Assembly: GCF_002368335.1 (NCBI RefSeq)
Contig: NZ_AP018288.1
Span: 5,293,312 to 5,357,311 of the forward strand
From: Nostoc sp. NIES-4103
Lineage (GTDB): Bacteria > Cyanobacteriota > Cyanobacteriia > Cyanobacteriales > Nostocaceae
Direction of reading: 5' to 3'
Length of the DNA: 64,000 nucleotides
Shown one piece after another: positions 24,881-32,691 of this stretch (the first letter of the stretch is position 1; the number at the start of each line of letters is the position of its first letter). A program made the position numbers and the translations under genes. The notes under the pieces were generated by a model. It made no database searches and had not been told where the DNA came from. It saw only the letters and a program-made list of their open reading frames with translations.

Positions 24881-25638
24881 TAACTTTGGGGAACTACAGC
24901 ACCAAAACGAGATTCTTGAGTGAGTTTTTCCAAACCAACACCGTTAGCTTGTAATAAATCAGCCCAATCCTTCTTTAAACTTGGATTTTGGGGATTGCGA
25001 CGACGGCGTTCACCCAAATCGGTTAATGCATCATACCAAATTTTATTCTTTAAATAGCTTTGGTAATCATTAGCAGCAAAAGCAAGACTAACTCGCTTTA
25101 CCAACCCTCCAACAACAAAACTATTTCCACTATTACAAACAAGCCGAAAAGACCAATTGTAAACTTTGCCATTTCTGAGAGAATTTTGAGGTTTTGATGG
25201 CACTGTCACACTTACAATTCCTGGTGTTGATTGTAGTGTGTATCGAGTTCTATCTATGGTTTTTTGTTCTGCTTCATCCTGCAATACTAACTCAGCGTAT
25301 TTGATATTTTTCGGATTATTAGGAACATAAACCCAAAAAGTAGGATACTCAGAAATAGTAGATGCTCCATTTTTAGGCACTAAAGCAGTTAGTTCTGTTG
25401 TTTCTATTCCATCACAATTGCCACGGCTAGCGGCATCTGTTTGTCGATTTGGTCTACCTGTTGAGGAAAAATCTAGCTTTGATTGACGAGATGATTGTGA
25501 TAAAGGAAAGTTGGAATTTATAGTTAATCTCGGAGACTCTGCAAGTACTAATATCGGGTAGCTTGTCAAGCCAGCTATAAACCAAGACAGAGAGAGGACA
25601 AGAGAATTTTTAGGAGAAATTAACTTCTTAATGCTCAT
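24880..25638 (-). CDS. DUF928 exported protein
   Basis: 252 residues from an ATG with AGAGGA 5 nt upstream. Signal peptide at about 10-33 (SLVLSLSWFIAGLTSYPILVLA). The mature part carries DUF928 hallmarks: RGNCDGIETTELTALVPKN, PTFWVYVPNN, an ELVLQDEAEQ strand, YNWSFRLVCN, and the C-terminal helical part NDYQSYLKNKIWYDALTDLGERR followed by DWADLL. Function unknown; the family is cyanobacterial and often next to CHASE2 and CHAT genes, as here. It follows the CHASE2 gene by 18 bp (one operon) and converges on the CHAT gene. Its stop codon is completed by the terminal base of an inserted element. Confidence 0.85.
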   Translation of the reverse strand: MSIKKLISPKNSLVLSLSWFIAGLTSYPILVLAESPRLTINSNFPLSQSSRQSKLDFSSTGRPNRQTDAASRGNCDGIETTELTALVPKNGASTISEYPTFWVYVPNNPKNIKYAELVLQDEAEQKTIDRTRYTLQSTPGIVSVTVPSKPQNSLRNGKVYNWSFRLVCNSGNSFVVGGLVKRVSLAFAANDYQSYLKNKIWYDALTDLGERRRRNPQNPSLKKDWADLLQANGVGLEKLTQESRFGAVVPQS

Positions 25639-25656
25639 AATTTCCTCTTAAAACTA

Positions 25657-27057
25657 TCAACGATTGGTAGGAGTAGTAGGAGTAGTGGAAGTAGTAGAAG
25701 TGGTAGATGTGATAGGAGTAATTTGCACATGTGGTAAGGCAATGACGACGCACACCGCTGTTAGCATCAAACCAAGTATTGTAGGTATAAGTGGCAACCA
25801 CCCACCCTGCTTAAAAGCTAAAAAACATAATCCAGATAAAATGCCGATCGCTATAATTACCACTAACGCCCTACTAATCGGCGATCGCCAATACTCAATC
25901 AATATTCCTACGAAGAACGCCCAAAGCCAAACCCAGATAATTTCTAGCGTCTGCGGCCACCACCATAACAAAGGTCGTTGATCTAAAACAGCACTAATTA
26001 TTTGACTTACCATATGTGCTTGAATTAATACCCCAGGCATTTGTGTACCATAAGGAGTCATATGAAAATCTCCAAAACTTTTTGGAGCATTAGTACCGAT
26101 TAAAATAATGCGATCGTTGACGAGACTTGCTAATTTAGCATCTTGCAAACCTTCAAGGATATCCGTCAAGGTGATTTGCTGGGCTATTGATTGATCAGGT
26201 TTTAGCGATCGGTAATTGAGAAGAATTTGGCTACCTCGTTCTTCTGATCTAGGTAATTGATACCCACCAGCATCTGAAACTAACTTTGGAAAAATCACCT
26301 TGCCAATTTGCAATCTCTCATCTGAAGTCATTTGAATCGGTGAGATATTTTCCGCTTTGAGATAACGAAGTGCAATCCGCAAACTGAATGATTGATCTGT
26401 ATAACATTTATCGCTAGGTGGCATCCCTAAAAATTGGCGACGAACGAACCGCCCTGAATCTTCGGGGACATTACTAAAACCAAGACGTTCATATTGCTTT
26501 GGTGTAATTACCGGAGGAGCTTTAGTACCTCCAATACTGCATGTAGCAATCAAACGGTCATTTTTATGAAATTGTTTTGTTAGTTCTGGAAATTTTGGGT
26601 TGACACTAAAATCACGAAAAATATCTAAACCAATTACTCGCGGTTGATGCTGATTCAATTTCTGTAAAACTTTGTCCAGTGCTTGGTCTGATAACGACGC
26701 GGCATTTCTTTGCATGTTTTTCTGGTCTTGATATTCCAAATCATCTTCGGTCACTGTAACTACCAGTAAGCGAGAGTCTGATTGCTCAATAGGCCGCGAT
26801 CGCATCAGATGATCGAATGCTGCTAACTCCGATGCTTGTAATATTCCTAAAGGGCGTACTATCCCCATCAGCAAGCCGACAATAATTACACTAACTAAGA
26901 ATGCTGTTTGAAATTTCTTCATTTGTAGCGATGATCTTATTTTCCCATTACTACTTGTGGGTTCTGTTGTGTTTTCTGTTTCCCGCATAAATCGCAGAAC
27001 TGTTATTAATGCAGTTGCAGCTGCTGTTAATGCTGAAATTAAGTTCAGAAAATCCAT
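25657..27057 (-). CDS. CHASE2-domain membrane sensor without an output domain
   Basis: 466 residues from an ATG with AGGAG 4 nt upstream. An N-terminal hydrophobic stretch (about 5-20), a second membrane segment (about 50-70), then a CHASE2 extracytoplasmic domain: ASELAAFDHLMRSRPIEQSD, VTVTEDDLEYQ, VIGLDIFRDF, and the late NDRIILIGTNAPKSFGDF and MPGVLIQAHMVSQIIS blocks. Three C-terminal membrane segments follow (about 345-440) and then only a Thr/Ser/Pro tail (TSTTSTTSTTPTTPTNR). No kinase or cyclase is attached, so signal output must go through a partner, plausibly the co-transcribed DUF928 protein or the CHAT protein. The tail is encoded by trinucleotide-rich DNA. Confidence 0.85.
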   Translation of the reverse strand: MDFLNLISALTAAATALITVLRFMRETENTTEPTSSNGKIRSSLQMKKFQTAFLVSVIIVGLLMGIVRPLGILQASELAAFDHLMRSRPIEQSDSRLLVVTVTEDDLEYQDQKNMQRNAASLSDQALDKVLQKLNQHQPRVIGLDIFRDFSVNPKFPELTKQFHKNDRLIATCSIGGTKAPPVITPKQYERLGFSNVPEDSGRFVRRQFLGMPPSDKCYTDQSFSLRIALRYLKAENISPIQMTSDERLQIGKVIFPKLVSDAGGYQLPRSEERGSQILLNYRSLKPDQSIAQQITLTDILEGLQDAKLASLVNDRIILIGTNAPKSFGDFHMTPYGTQMPGVLIQAHMVSQIISAVLDQRPLLWWWPQTLEIIWVWLWAFFVGILIEYWRSPISRALVVIIAIGILSGLCFLAFKQGGWLPLIPTILGLMLTAVCVVIALPHVQITPITSTTSTTSTTPTTPTNR

Positions 27058-27513
27058 AAAACTCCTATGACTCGGAATTACAACCAGTCAAACTACAAAA
27101 TAGAGTTTCAATTGCAAATATTTGTTGTGCAGAGATTGTTAATCAGCACTTTATATTTGAGAAATGTCTACTGTTATCTCACCAAAAATTAAATAACTAC
27201 GAAAACTAGTGAATTCACAAACCTATATACTCTAACAATTGCTCAATTTCAGGTAGAGTTTGAAATTAATCTTGGCACAATGCTTTATACCTACCAACGT
27301 TATCGTCCTACTAACAGATGGGCACAAGCTCTTAAAAAAACTTCATGATAGAAGATGTGTTGCTCTGCGCTAGGGAAAAATATTTACGCAACAAGTCAAA
27401 AGAAAAGTAGCAGATAGGTAAATTCTACCCATCTGCTACAAGTAGACGGAGGTATAAACTTAATTACTTATAGCGTTCGCCAAGAGTGTTAGGACATCAA
27501 CAGATGAGAAAAC
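27058..27513. other. intergenic region upstream of the CHASE2-DUF928 operon
   Basis: About 455 bp. I see no gene and no strong structure apart from a CCCAGTCCCC repeat tract starting near 27537. It should contain the leftward promoter of the CHASE2-DUF928 operon. Confidence 0.5.
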
Positions 27514-27554
27514 CTAGACACAAAAAGACTTTTCACCCAGTCCCCAGTACCCAG

Positions 27555-28082
27555 TCCCCAGTCCCCTGCTATAATTGCTGAGAGCCAACTCATTAGATTC
27601 AGTGGCAGAAGATTGCACAGCTTTGACAAATTCTTTGAGAACTTCTTTGAGTCTTAGGTCAACTTCTTCATCTGGCTGTACACTACCATCAGCTAGCCGT
27701 TCCAATTGTTTATCTACGGCGTAAACAGTAGATAGAATATGCTGCGCTCCTAATTCAGACAAAACAGGTTTTAACAAGAAAGAATTCAGGAGTCAGGAGT
27801 CAGAATACAGGCGCGAATTCTGTACGAGTGGCGGATGAAAAGGGCGCATTTTTGCTCCCCCACCAAATTGAAAATTTGGTGGTGCAACAATTCACCTGTA
27901 AGGGTCTCAATCCCCCACTGATTGCATTCTGACTCCTGAATTCAGTTGGGGCTGAATTCTTCTTCAAGGAATATTCAATTGCTAACAATTGAGCTATTGT
28001 TCCACAATAAAATTTCTGCAACTCCATAGGCTTCTTCTAGGTGAGGATAGCCAGAAAGAATAAAGGTTTCAATATTTTTAAT
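27555..28082 (-). pseudogene. ssuD/ssuE remnant: fused tails of alkanesulfonate monooxygenase and its FMN reductase, split by a repeat
   Basis: Directly behind the SDR stop codon, reading leftward from about 28082, a start-less frame gives NIETFILSGYPHLEEAYGVAE, with GYPHLEEAY as at the C-terminus of SsuD (FMNH2-dependent alkanesulfonate monooxygenase). A frame shift on, from about 28025, the sequence reads CGTIAQLLAIEYSL, which matches the SsuE (NADPH-FMN reductase) stretch GTVAHLLAVDYAL. About 190 bp of repeat-like DNA interrupts it, and the SsuE homology resumes as LLKPVLSELGAQHIL, then LKEVLKEFVKAV (about 27780-27580), matching KPVLSALKAQEIL and the family's C-terminal helix. So a former sulfonate-use pair was fused by deletion and then broken by an insertion. 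The end of the frame (to 27514) runs into GGGGACTGGG repeat DNA. Confidence 0.7.
27779..27966. mobile_element. inverted-repeat element inside the ssuE remnant
   Basis: AGAATTCAGGAGTCAG at about 27780-27795 and CTGACTCCTGAATTC at about 27929-27943 are inverted repeats; a second GAATTCTT end lies at about 27954-27961. CAAGAA and CAAGGA flank the unit and may be a decayed duplication. Inside, CACCAAATTGAAAATTTGGTG is a near-perfect hairpin of 21 bases with one central base. Confidence 0.55.
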
Positions 28083-28827
28083 TGTCTTGCTCAGTTGGTC
28101 GAATCAGGATTTCGTTGACATTAACTCGCTGTGGTTGGGTAACAGCGTAAACAATGGCTGCGGCAATGTCTTCACTTTGCAGAGGTGTGATTGAATTGCG
28201 TCGTTCTTCAAAACGTTGTTTGGTGATGGGGTCGGTAATATGGTCATTAATTTCCGTATCTACCAAACCTGGTTCAATAATAGTTACACGGATGTTATCC
28301 TTATGGACTTCTTGACGCAATGCTTCAGACAGACCGTTCACACCCCATTTTGTAGCATTGTACACACCGACACCTGCCCGCGCTGTCCGACCAGCCACTG
28401 AGGAAATATTAACTATATGTCCTGATTTTTGCTCTTTAAAAACAGGTAAAACAGCTTGGGTGGCATAAAGCAATCCTAGGACATTGATATCGAACGATCG
28501 CCGCCAATCTGAAGTATTCCCGCTCTCAATGGTACCAAGCACGGCAATACCTGCATTATTAACTAGGATATCGATTCGACCCAATTCTGCTTTTGTCTTT
28601 TCTATCAAATTATTAACTTGGTTTTCGTCCGTCACATCAGTGATAACGGGCAATGCCTTACCACCAGTAGCTTCAATGCGTTCAGCCAATGCATTGAGGC
28701 GATCGCTACGCCTAGCAGCCAGCACTACATTTGCTTTTTCTGCTGCTAAAGCGATCGCTGTAGCTTCACCAATACCCGATGAAGCTCCTGTGACAATTGC
28801 TACTTTTCCCTCTAATTTACTGGTCAT
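28078..28827 (-). CDS. short-chain dehydrogenase/reductase (classical SDR)
   Basis: 249 residues from an ATG with AGGAG 10 nt upstream. Rossmann motif TGASSGIGEA (about 14-23), an Arg-rich loop AARRSDR after strand 2 suggesting NADP(H), NNAG near 90, catalytic Ser in NISSVAG and the YNATK pair (about 155-159), and the EPGLVDTEI segment. It is closest in feel to the YdfG/serine 3-dehydrogenase-like group acting on small hydroxy acids; the substrate cannot be read from sequence. The ssuD/ssuE remnant follows directly, so it was probably the first gene of a sulfonate-related or mixed operon now decayed. Confidence 0.88.
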   Translation of the reverse strand: MTSKLEGKVAIVTGASSGIGEATAIALAAEKANVVLAARRSDRLNALAERIEATGGKALPVITDVTDENQVNNLIEKTKAELGRIDILVNNAGIAVLGTIESGNTSDWRRSFDINVLGLLYATQAVLPVFKEQKSGHIVNISSVAGRTARAGVGVYNATKWGVNGLSEALRQEVHKDNIRVTIIEPGLVDTEINDHITDPITKQRFEERRNSITPLQSEDIAAAIVYAVTQPQRVNVNEILIRPTEQDN

Positions 28828-28904
28828 CTTTATATGTCTCCTTTGTCAGTTGTCAGTTGTCAGTTGTCATTTGTGATTTTTCTCTTGCTATTCCCCATCT
28901 CCCT

Positions 28905-29108
28905 TCTGACTTTTCACGTCATGTGGAAAAGTTAACGCCAGACCTAACCCCCCAGCCCCCCTGACCCTAATCCCCATTAAATTATGGCTTAGCCCTAATT
29001 TAATGGGGGCCCCGAGTTCCCTTCAAGGGAAGGGGGAGTAATTAAAGCCTCTCTCCTACAAGGAGAGAGGTTGGGAGAGGGGTTTTCCAGATCCCGTGAA
29101 AAGTCAGA
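28905..29108. mobile_element. 204-bp element, TCTGACTTTTCACG termini, 7-bp target duplication
   Basis: Perfect 14-bp inverted ends, TCTGACTTTTCACG (28905-28918) and CGTGAAAAGTCAGA (29095-29108). Flanked by TCTCCCT at 28898-28904 and 29109-29115. The interior is hairpin-rich with a CCATTAAATTATGGC-type centre and CCTCTCTCC/GGAGAGAGG arms. It sits within a CATCTCCCT STRR tract that continues on the right side. Confidence 0.85.
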
Positions 29109-29176
29109 TCTCCCTCATCCCCCCATCTCCCTCATCCTCCTCATCTCCCTCATCCCCCTCATCTCCCTCATCTACC

Positions 29177-30607
29177 CTACTCCCCCGCTCTCCTGCCTAA
29201 TCTCAAGACCGATGCAAATGCTGCGCCACCCAAAATGAGCGCCGCTAAGCGAAAAGTTCCTTGGAACCCAGCAACAATGGCCTCAGCAGGAGCCACAGCA
29301 ACATCTTTGCCTGCTGCAACACTGGCAATTAATCCACCAAATACTGCCCCCATCAATGGCACTCCTACGGTAGAACCAGAGGTACGTGACAAAGACAATA
29401 ACCCAGATGCAATTCCCAAACGTTCCCTTGGTGCAGCTCCCATAACAGCGCTGTTGTTGGGTGCTTGGAATAAACCCAGTCCAATGCCGTAAATAAAATA
29501 GCGGGTTACATAGCCCAACTCAGTCAGTTGAGCATCAAAGGTGCTAATTGCTAAACAACCACCAATCATCAACCCCAACCCCGTTAAACTGATGCGTTGA
29601 GCGCCAAAGCGGTCTGAAAGTGTACCAGCCAAAGGAGCTATTAACCCACTCAGCACAGGTGATACTGCTAATAAAAGTCCTACTTTTGATGTGGGATATT
29701 GCTTGACTTGTTCTAGAAAGAAGGGAGTGACAAGCAGCGCCCCACTAATGACGATGAAAGTTAACCAACCACTGAGCAATCCCATACTCAATTGCAGATT
29801 GTGAAATAACTTTAGATCTAAAAGTGGAAAGTCCAGCCTTGCTTCTACTACTAGAAAAGTCAAAAAGCTGAGAGTGGCGATAGATAATAACACTAAGGCA
29901 TTGATACTAATAAAACCCTGGCTTTGTCCTAAAGTCATACCTAAGCCAAAACTGCCAAGAGTGAGTGTAGCCAATATGGCTCCGAAGGGGTCAAATTTTT
30001 GTTTGCCGCTAGTGGGTGCAGAAGGCGGTACTACTTTAGCTACGAGAAAACTAGCAATAATACCTATGGGTACATTAATTAAGAATATAGTGTGCCAGCC
30101 AAACCAAGCTAAGATTAATCCGCCAACGGAAGGGCCAAAAGCAACCCCTAATGACACTACACTACCGATGATGCCAACAGCCCGACCTCTTTGGGCGGTG
30201 GGAAAAACTTCTGTAACGATCGCCAGTCCTAACCCAGAGATGAAGACAGCACCTAATCCCTGAAGTGCCCGAAAGCCAATTAACCACTCAATACTGGGTG
30301 CTAAACCACACAATAAAGAACTGAAAGTAAACACAGCTACTCCCATCTGGAATAAGGGCTTTTTACCCCACATATCTCCCAAGCGAGTTGCTGCTAAAAC
30401 TAGACCAGAACTGACTAACAGGTAACTCATTGCAGCCCACTGGGCTGTGGGAAAGCTGGTGTTAAAAGCTTTGACTAATGTAGGTAAAGCTACATTGATA
30501 ATGCCTACATCCAGGGTAGACATGAATATCCCCAGTCCTACACCGAGTAAAACCAACATTTTTTGGGAATCTGACAAAGGCAAAGGTGTAAAATGCGATC
30601 GCGCCAA
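29177..30607 (-). CDS. MFS exporter, DHA2 (14-TMS) type
   Basis: 476 residues. The start is TTG at 30607 with GAGGAG 8 nt upstream, a better site than any ATG nearby. Fourteen or so membrane segments; motif LDVGIINVALPTL in the first helix (drug/H+ antiporter motif D1), loop GDMWGKKPLF (motif A), and GSVVSLGVAFGPSVGGLI (motif C, proton antiporter). The usual cargo of this group is amphiphilic drugs or metabolites. It stands alone on the strand; no regulator is next to it, and a small unexplained frame (30611-30787) ends 3 bp before it. Confidence 0.88.
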   Translation of the reverse strand: MARSHFTPLPLSDSQKMLVLLGVGLGIFMSTLDVGIINVALPTLVKAFNTSFPTAQWAAMSYLLVSSGLVLAATRLGDMWGKKPLFQMGVAVFTFSSLLCGLAPSIEWLIGFRALQGLGAVFISGLGLAIVTEVFPTAQRGRAVGIIGSVVSLGVAFGPSVGGLILAWFGWHTIFLINVPIGIIASFLVAKVVPPSAPTSGKQKFDPFGAILATLTLGSFGLGMTLGQSQGFISINALVLLSIATLSFLTFLVVEARLDFPLLDLKLFHNLQLSMGLLSGWLTFIVISGALLVTPFFLEQVKQYPTSKVGLLLAVSPVLSGLIAPLAGTLSDRFGAQRISLTGLGLMIGGCLAISTFDAQLTELGYVTRYFIYGIGLGLFQAPNNSAVMGAAPRERLGIASGLLSLSRTSGSTVGVPLMGAVFGGLIASVAAGKDVAVAPAEAIVAGFQGTFRLAALILGGAAFASVLRLGRRAGE

Positions 30608-30610
30608 AGT

Positions 30611-30787
30611 TTAGTCTCCTCGTTGCCTAAAATAATGCTTATAAATAGTTTGCATGGTTGATGAAAAAATTTTTACTTTGTCAGCCAAACTCAAAAAAGA
30701 CATCTTAAAATAAAACTGGTTTTGGAGTAGCTTTGATTGCTGTAATAGTTGCACTTTGGGGGCGACTTTTTGAGCAAATAGCTTCAT
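30611..30787 (-). CDS. possible small leader ORF ahead of the MFS gene
   Basis: 58 codons from an ATG at 30787, ending 3 bp before the TTG start of the MFS exporter and covering its ribosome site. Composition is basic and helical (KVAPKVQLLQQSKLLQNQFY) with no motif. If translated it could couple translation to the exporter; it could equally be chance. No strong ribosome site of its own. Confidence 0.25.
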   Translation of the reverse strand: MKLFAQKVAPKVQLLQQSKLLQNQFYFKMSFLSLADKVKIFSSTMQTIYKHYFRQRGD

Positions 30788-31008
30788 CGCTCGCCCCACG
30801 TGTTCATTACTGGTAAATCAAATACGTTAACTCTATAGACTTACTGTATTTTAAATTTAGTTAGCAAGTTATCATAGATAATTCTAAGAAGCAAGCTCTA
30901 CTAAGTAGCTATAAATAGCTTTTCTTATGGATATGAGCGCAAGTTAACCCGTTTTTGATCCTCAAAATACTTCTACTTTCTACTGAAACTTGGGATTTGG
31001 TATAGGTA

Positions 31009-31458
31009 ATGACTCAAAAGGCTACTATATCTCGATTCACTCTGGCATTTGTTGCAGGCTTTATTTCCGTTTTGGTGTTTCATCAAGGTATGCTAGCACT
31101 GCTAAATGCAATTAGTTTTGTTCCCCGCGCTCCCTATTCAACTGTACCGACACAGCCATTCGCAGTCCCTCAAATTTTGTCAAGCGCCTTCTGGGGAGGG
31201 ATTTGGGGTTTGGTTTGGGCAACAATTGCACCCCGCTTTCGGCAAGATAAAAACTATTGGTTAGCAGCGTTATTATTTGGTGCTGTTGCTCCTACCTTAG
31301 TCGCTTGGTTTATTGTTGCACCACTCAAAGGTCAAGCGATCGCTCTTTGCTGGAAGCTTGTAGGAATCGTTACAGCTTTATTAGTTAACGGTGCTTGGGG
31401 TGTGGGAACCGCTGGTTTGATGAGATTTTTCTCTAGAAATCAGGTTTTCAGTAGATAA
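31009..31458 (+). CDS. small integral membrane protein, unknown
   Basis: 149 residues from an ATG, four hydrophobic segments: FTLAFVAGFISVLVF, ILSSAFWGGIWGLVWATI, NYWLAALLFGAVAPTLVAWF and ALLVNGAWGVGTAGLM. Gly-rich helices (WGGIWGL, GAWGVG) suggest tight packing. It resembles small hypothetical membrane proteins found in cyanobacteria and proteobacteria. It is divergent from the MFS gene. No function assigned. Confidence 0.65.
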   Translation: MTQKATISRFTLAFVAGFISVLVFHQGMLALLNAISFVPRAPYSTVPTQPFAVPQILSSAFWGGIWGLVWATIAPRFRQDKNYWLAALLFGAVAPTLVAWFIVAPLKGQAIALCWKLVGIVTALLVNGAWGVGTAGLMRFFSRNQVFSR

Positions 31459-31747
31459 GTAAAAGGCAAGAGGTGAGTTTACTGATATAAATACTTTGTG
31501 TCTTAGTGTCTTAGTGGTAAAAATTCTTAAACCACAAAAGACAAAAAGACACCAAGATAAAAAGGGTTTTCATCCGTTCTAATTTAGGACTTACGCAAAA
31601 AACCTCTCAAACTCTCATTCCTCCGTGTCCTCTGCGTCCTCTGTGGTTCGATATTCCGTGACTTGTGCGTAAGTCCTGTAATTTAAGTAGTTCATGATGC
31701 CGACTTAGATATTTAGGATATTTTTACATATAAAAGGAGCAATATAG
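31459..31747. other. repeat-bearing spacer between membrane protein and cupin
   Basis: 289 bp: an inverted repeat around 31500-31560 (CTTAGTGTCTTAGTGG facing CCACAAAAGAC) and the 31586-31677 element. The cupin's ribosome site AAAGGAGC lies at 31733-31740. Confidence 0.6.
31586..31677. mobile_element. 92-bp AGGACTTACGCA palindromic element
   Basis: AGGACTTACGCA at 31586-31597 and TGCGTAAGTCCT at 31666-31677 are perfect 12-bp inverted ends. AATTT occurs close to both sides. The interior shares CTCTCAAACTCTCAT-type sequence with the elements at 11367 and 32143. Confidence 0.75.
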
Positions 31748-32056
31748 ATGAAAAAGTACGACCTACAAAACTTGCCAAACGGCATTACTGATAATTGGAG
31801 AATCTTTAATATTAGCCAAGTTAATGGTAATAATGTACGCTTAAGAGTTATGGAAAATATGACAGCATCTTGGCATTCACATGATAATAGTGATGAGCTT
31901 TTTTATGTGATTTCAGGTACTGTCTATATAGATACTGAAGATGGTACACAAACTCTTAATCCTCATGAACTTTTTGTTGTACCTGCTAAAACAAAACATC
32001 GAGCCAGAGTTGAAGGAAGAGCTTCTTTGTTGGTGATAGACAAGATTGAAGGTTGA
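31748..32056 (+). CDS. small single-domain cupin
   Basis: 102 residues from an ATG with AAAGGAGC 7 nt upstream. Cupin motif 1: WHSHDNSDELFYVISG (His, His, Glu metal ligands near 44-51), motif 2: PHELFVVPAKTKHRARVEG with the last His near 85. It binds a divalent metal in a beta-barrel. Such stand-alone cupins include sugar-binding, isomerase and dioxygenase-like members, so no reaction can be named. It is followed by a large repeat element and stands alone. Confidence 0.8.
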   Translation: MKKYDLQNLPNGITDNWRIFNISQVNGNNVRLRVMENMTASWHSHDNSDELFYVISGTVYIDTEDGTQTLNPHELFVVPAKTKHRARVEGRASLLVIDKIEG

Positions 32057-32142
32057 ATTTTTAAAGGATTATCCTGGGAAAGGATAGCAATAATATCGGC
32101 GAGTTAGCGATCGCAATTTCTTTGTTCTGGAGTTTCCTTACC

Positions 32143-32494
32143 TAACCTCAGTTCGGGTTAAAAAGATTTTATCGAACCGCCCTTCGGGTGACGCTCGCAA
32201 GCTCGCTAACGCTACGCTAACGCCAGTTCCCCATCTGGCAACAAGCCCTTCGGGTTCGGCAGTCCCCCAGACGCTCGTTCGCCTTTGGCGTCTCCCCTTG
32301 GGAGAAGACTCGCGCTTCGCTGCGCTAACGCCGGGAACCGCTCCTGTCGGGGGCTGCCTCACCAAGACGGGGACTGGACTCACAGAGGCACAGAGATCAC
32401 AGAGTTATGAGAGTTTGAGAGATATTTTGCGTAAATTTTAGGAGTTTCGACCAACGATAGAATCATGGTTTGGGCTTATCCCGAACTCAGGTTA
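32143..32494. mobile_element. 352-bp inverted-repeat element (copy B)
   Basis: Ends TAACCTCAGTTCGGG and CCCGAACTCAGGTTA. The same family as 11367-11574 in opposite orientation, but enlarged by about 145 bp of GC-rich inserts (around 32187-32225 and 32240-32360). One insert shares a 24-bp run including GGTGACGCTCGCAAGCTCGC with 59630-59653. Confidence 0.8.
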
Positions 32495-32691
32495 CCTAAA
32501 AAAATATCCTTGACAAAACAGTAAATATATGATATTCAGGCAAATGTGCGTTCTGTCATCGGACAACACAACCAGATATGCAACTGTGGTCTGGAACAGC
32601 TTAGCTTGAATCGCGTCACAATCAATTTGAAGCTGAGATTCAAGTAAAAATTGAATTTTGGCAAAATTTGTTTTGTAGAAGTGAAAATTTT

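Noticed and set aside
25664..25981. 105-codon plus-strand frame
   Set aside because: Antisense to the CHASE2 gene; its VVEVVEVVDV start is the mirror of the Thr-rich tail codons.
27800..28027. 75-codon frame taken as a gene
   Set aside because: Its first ~20 residues are SsuE homology and the rest is repeat DNA; described as part of a pseudogene.
32138..32383. 81-codon frame on the minus strand
   Set aside because: Lies entirely within the 352-bp element copy B.
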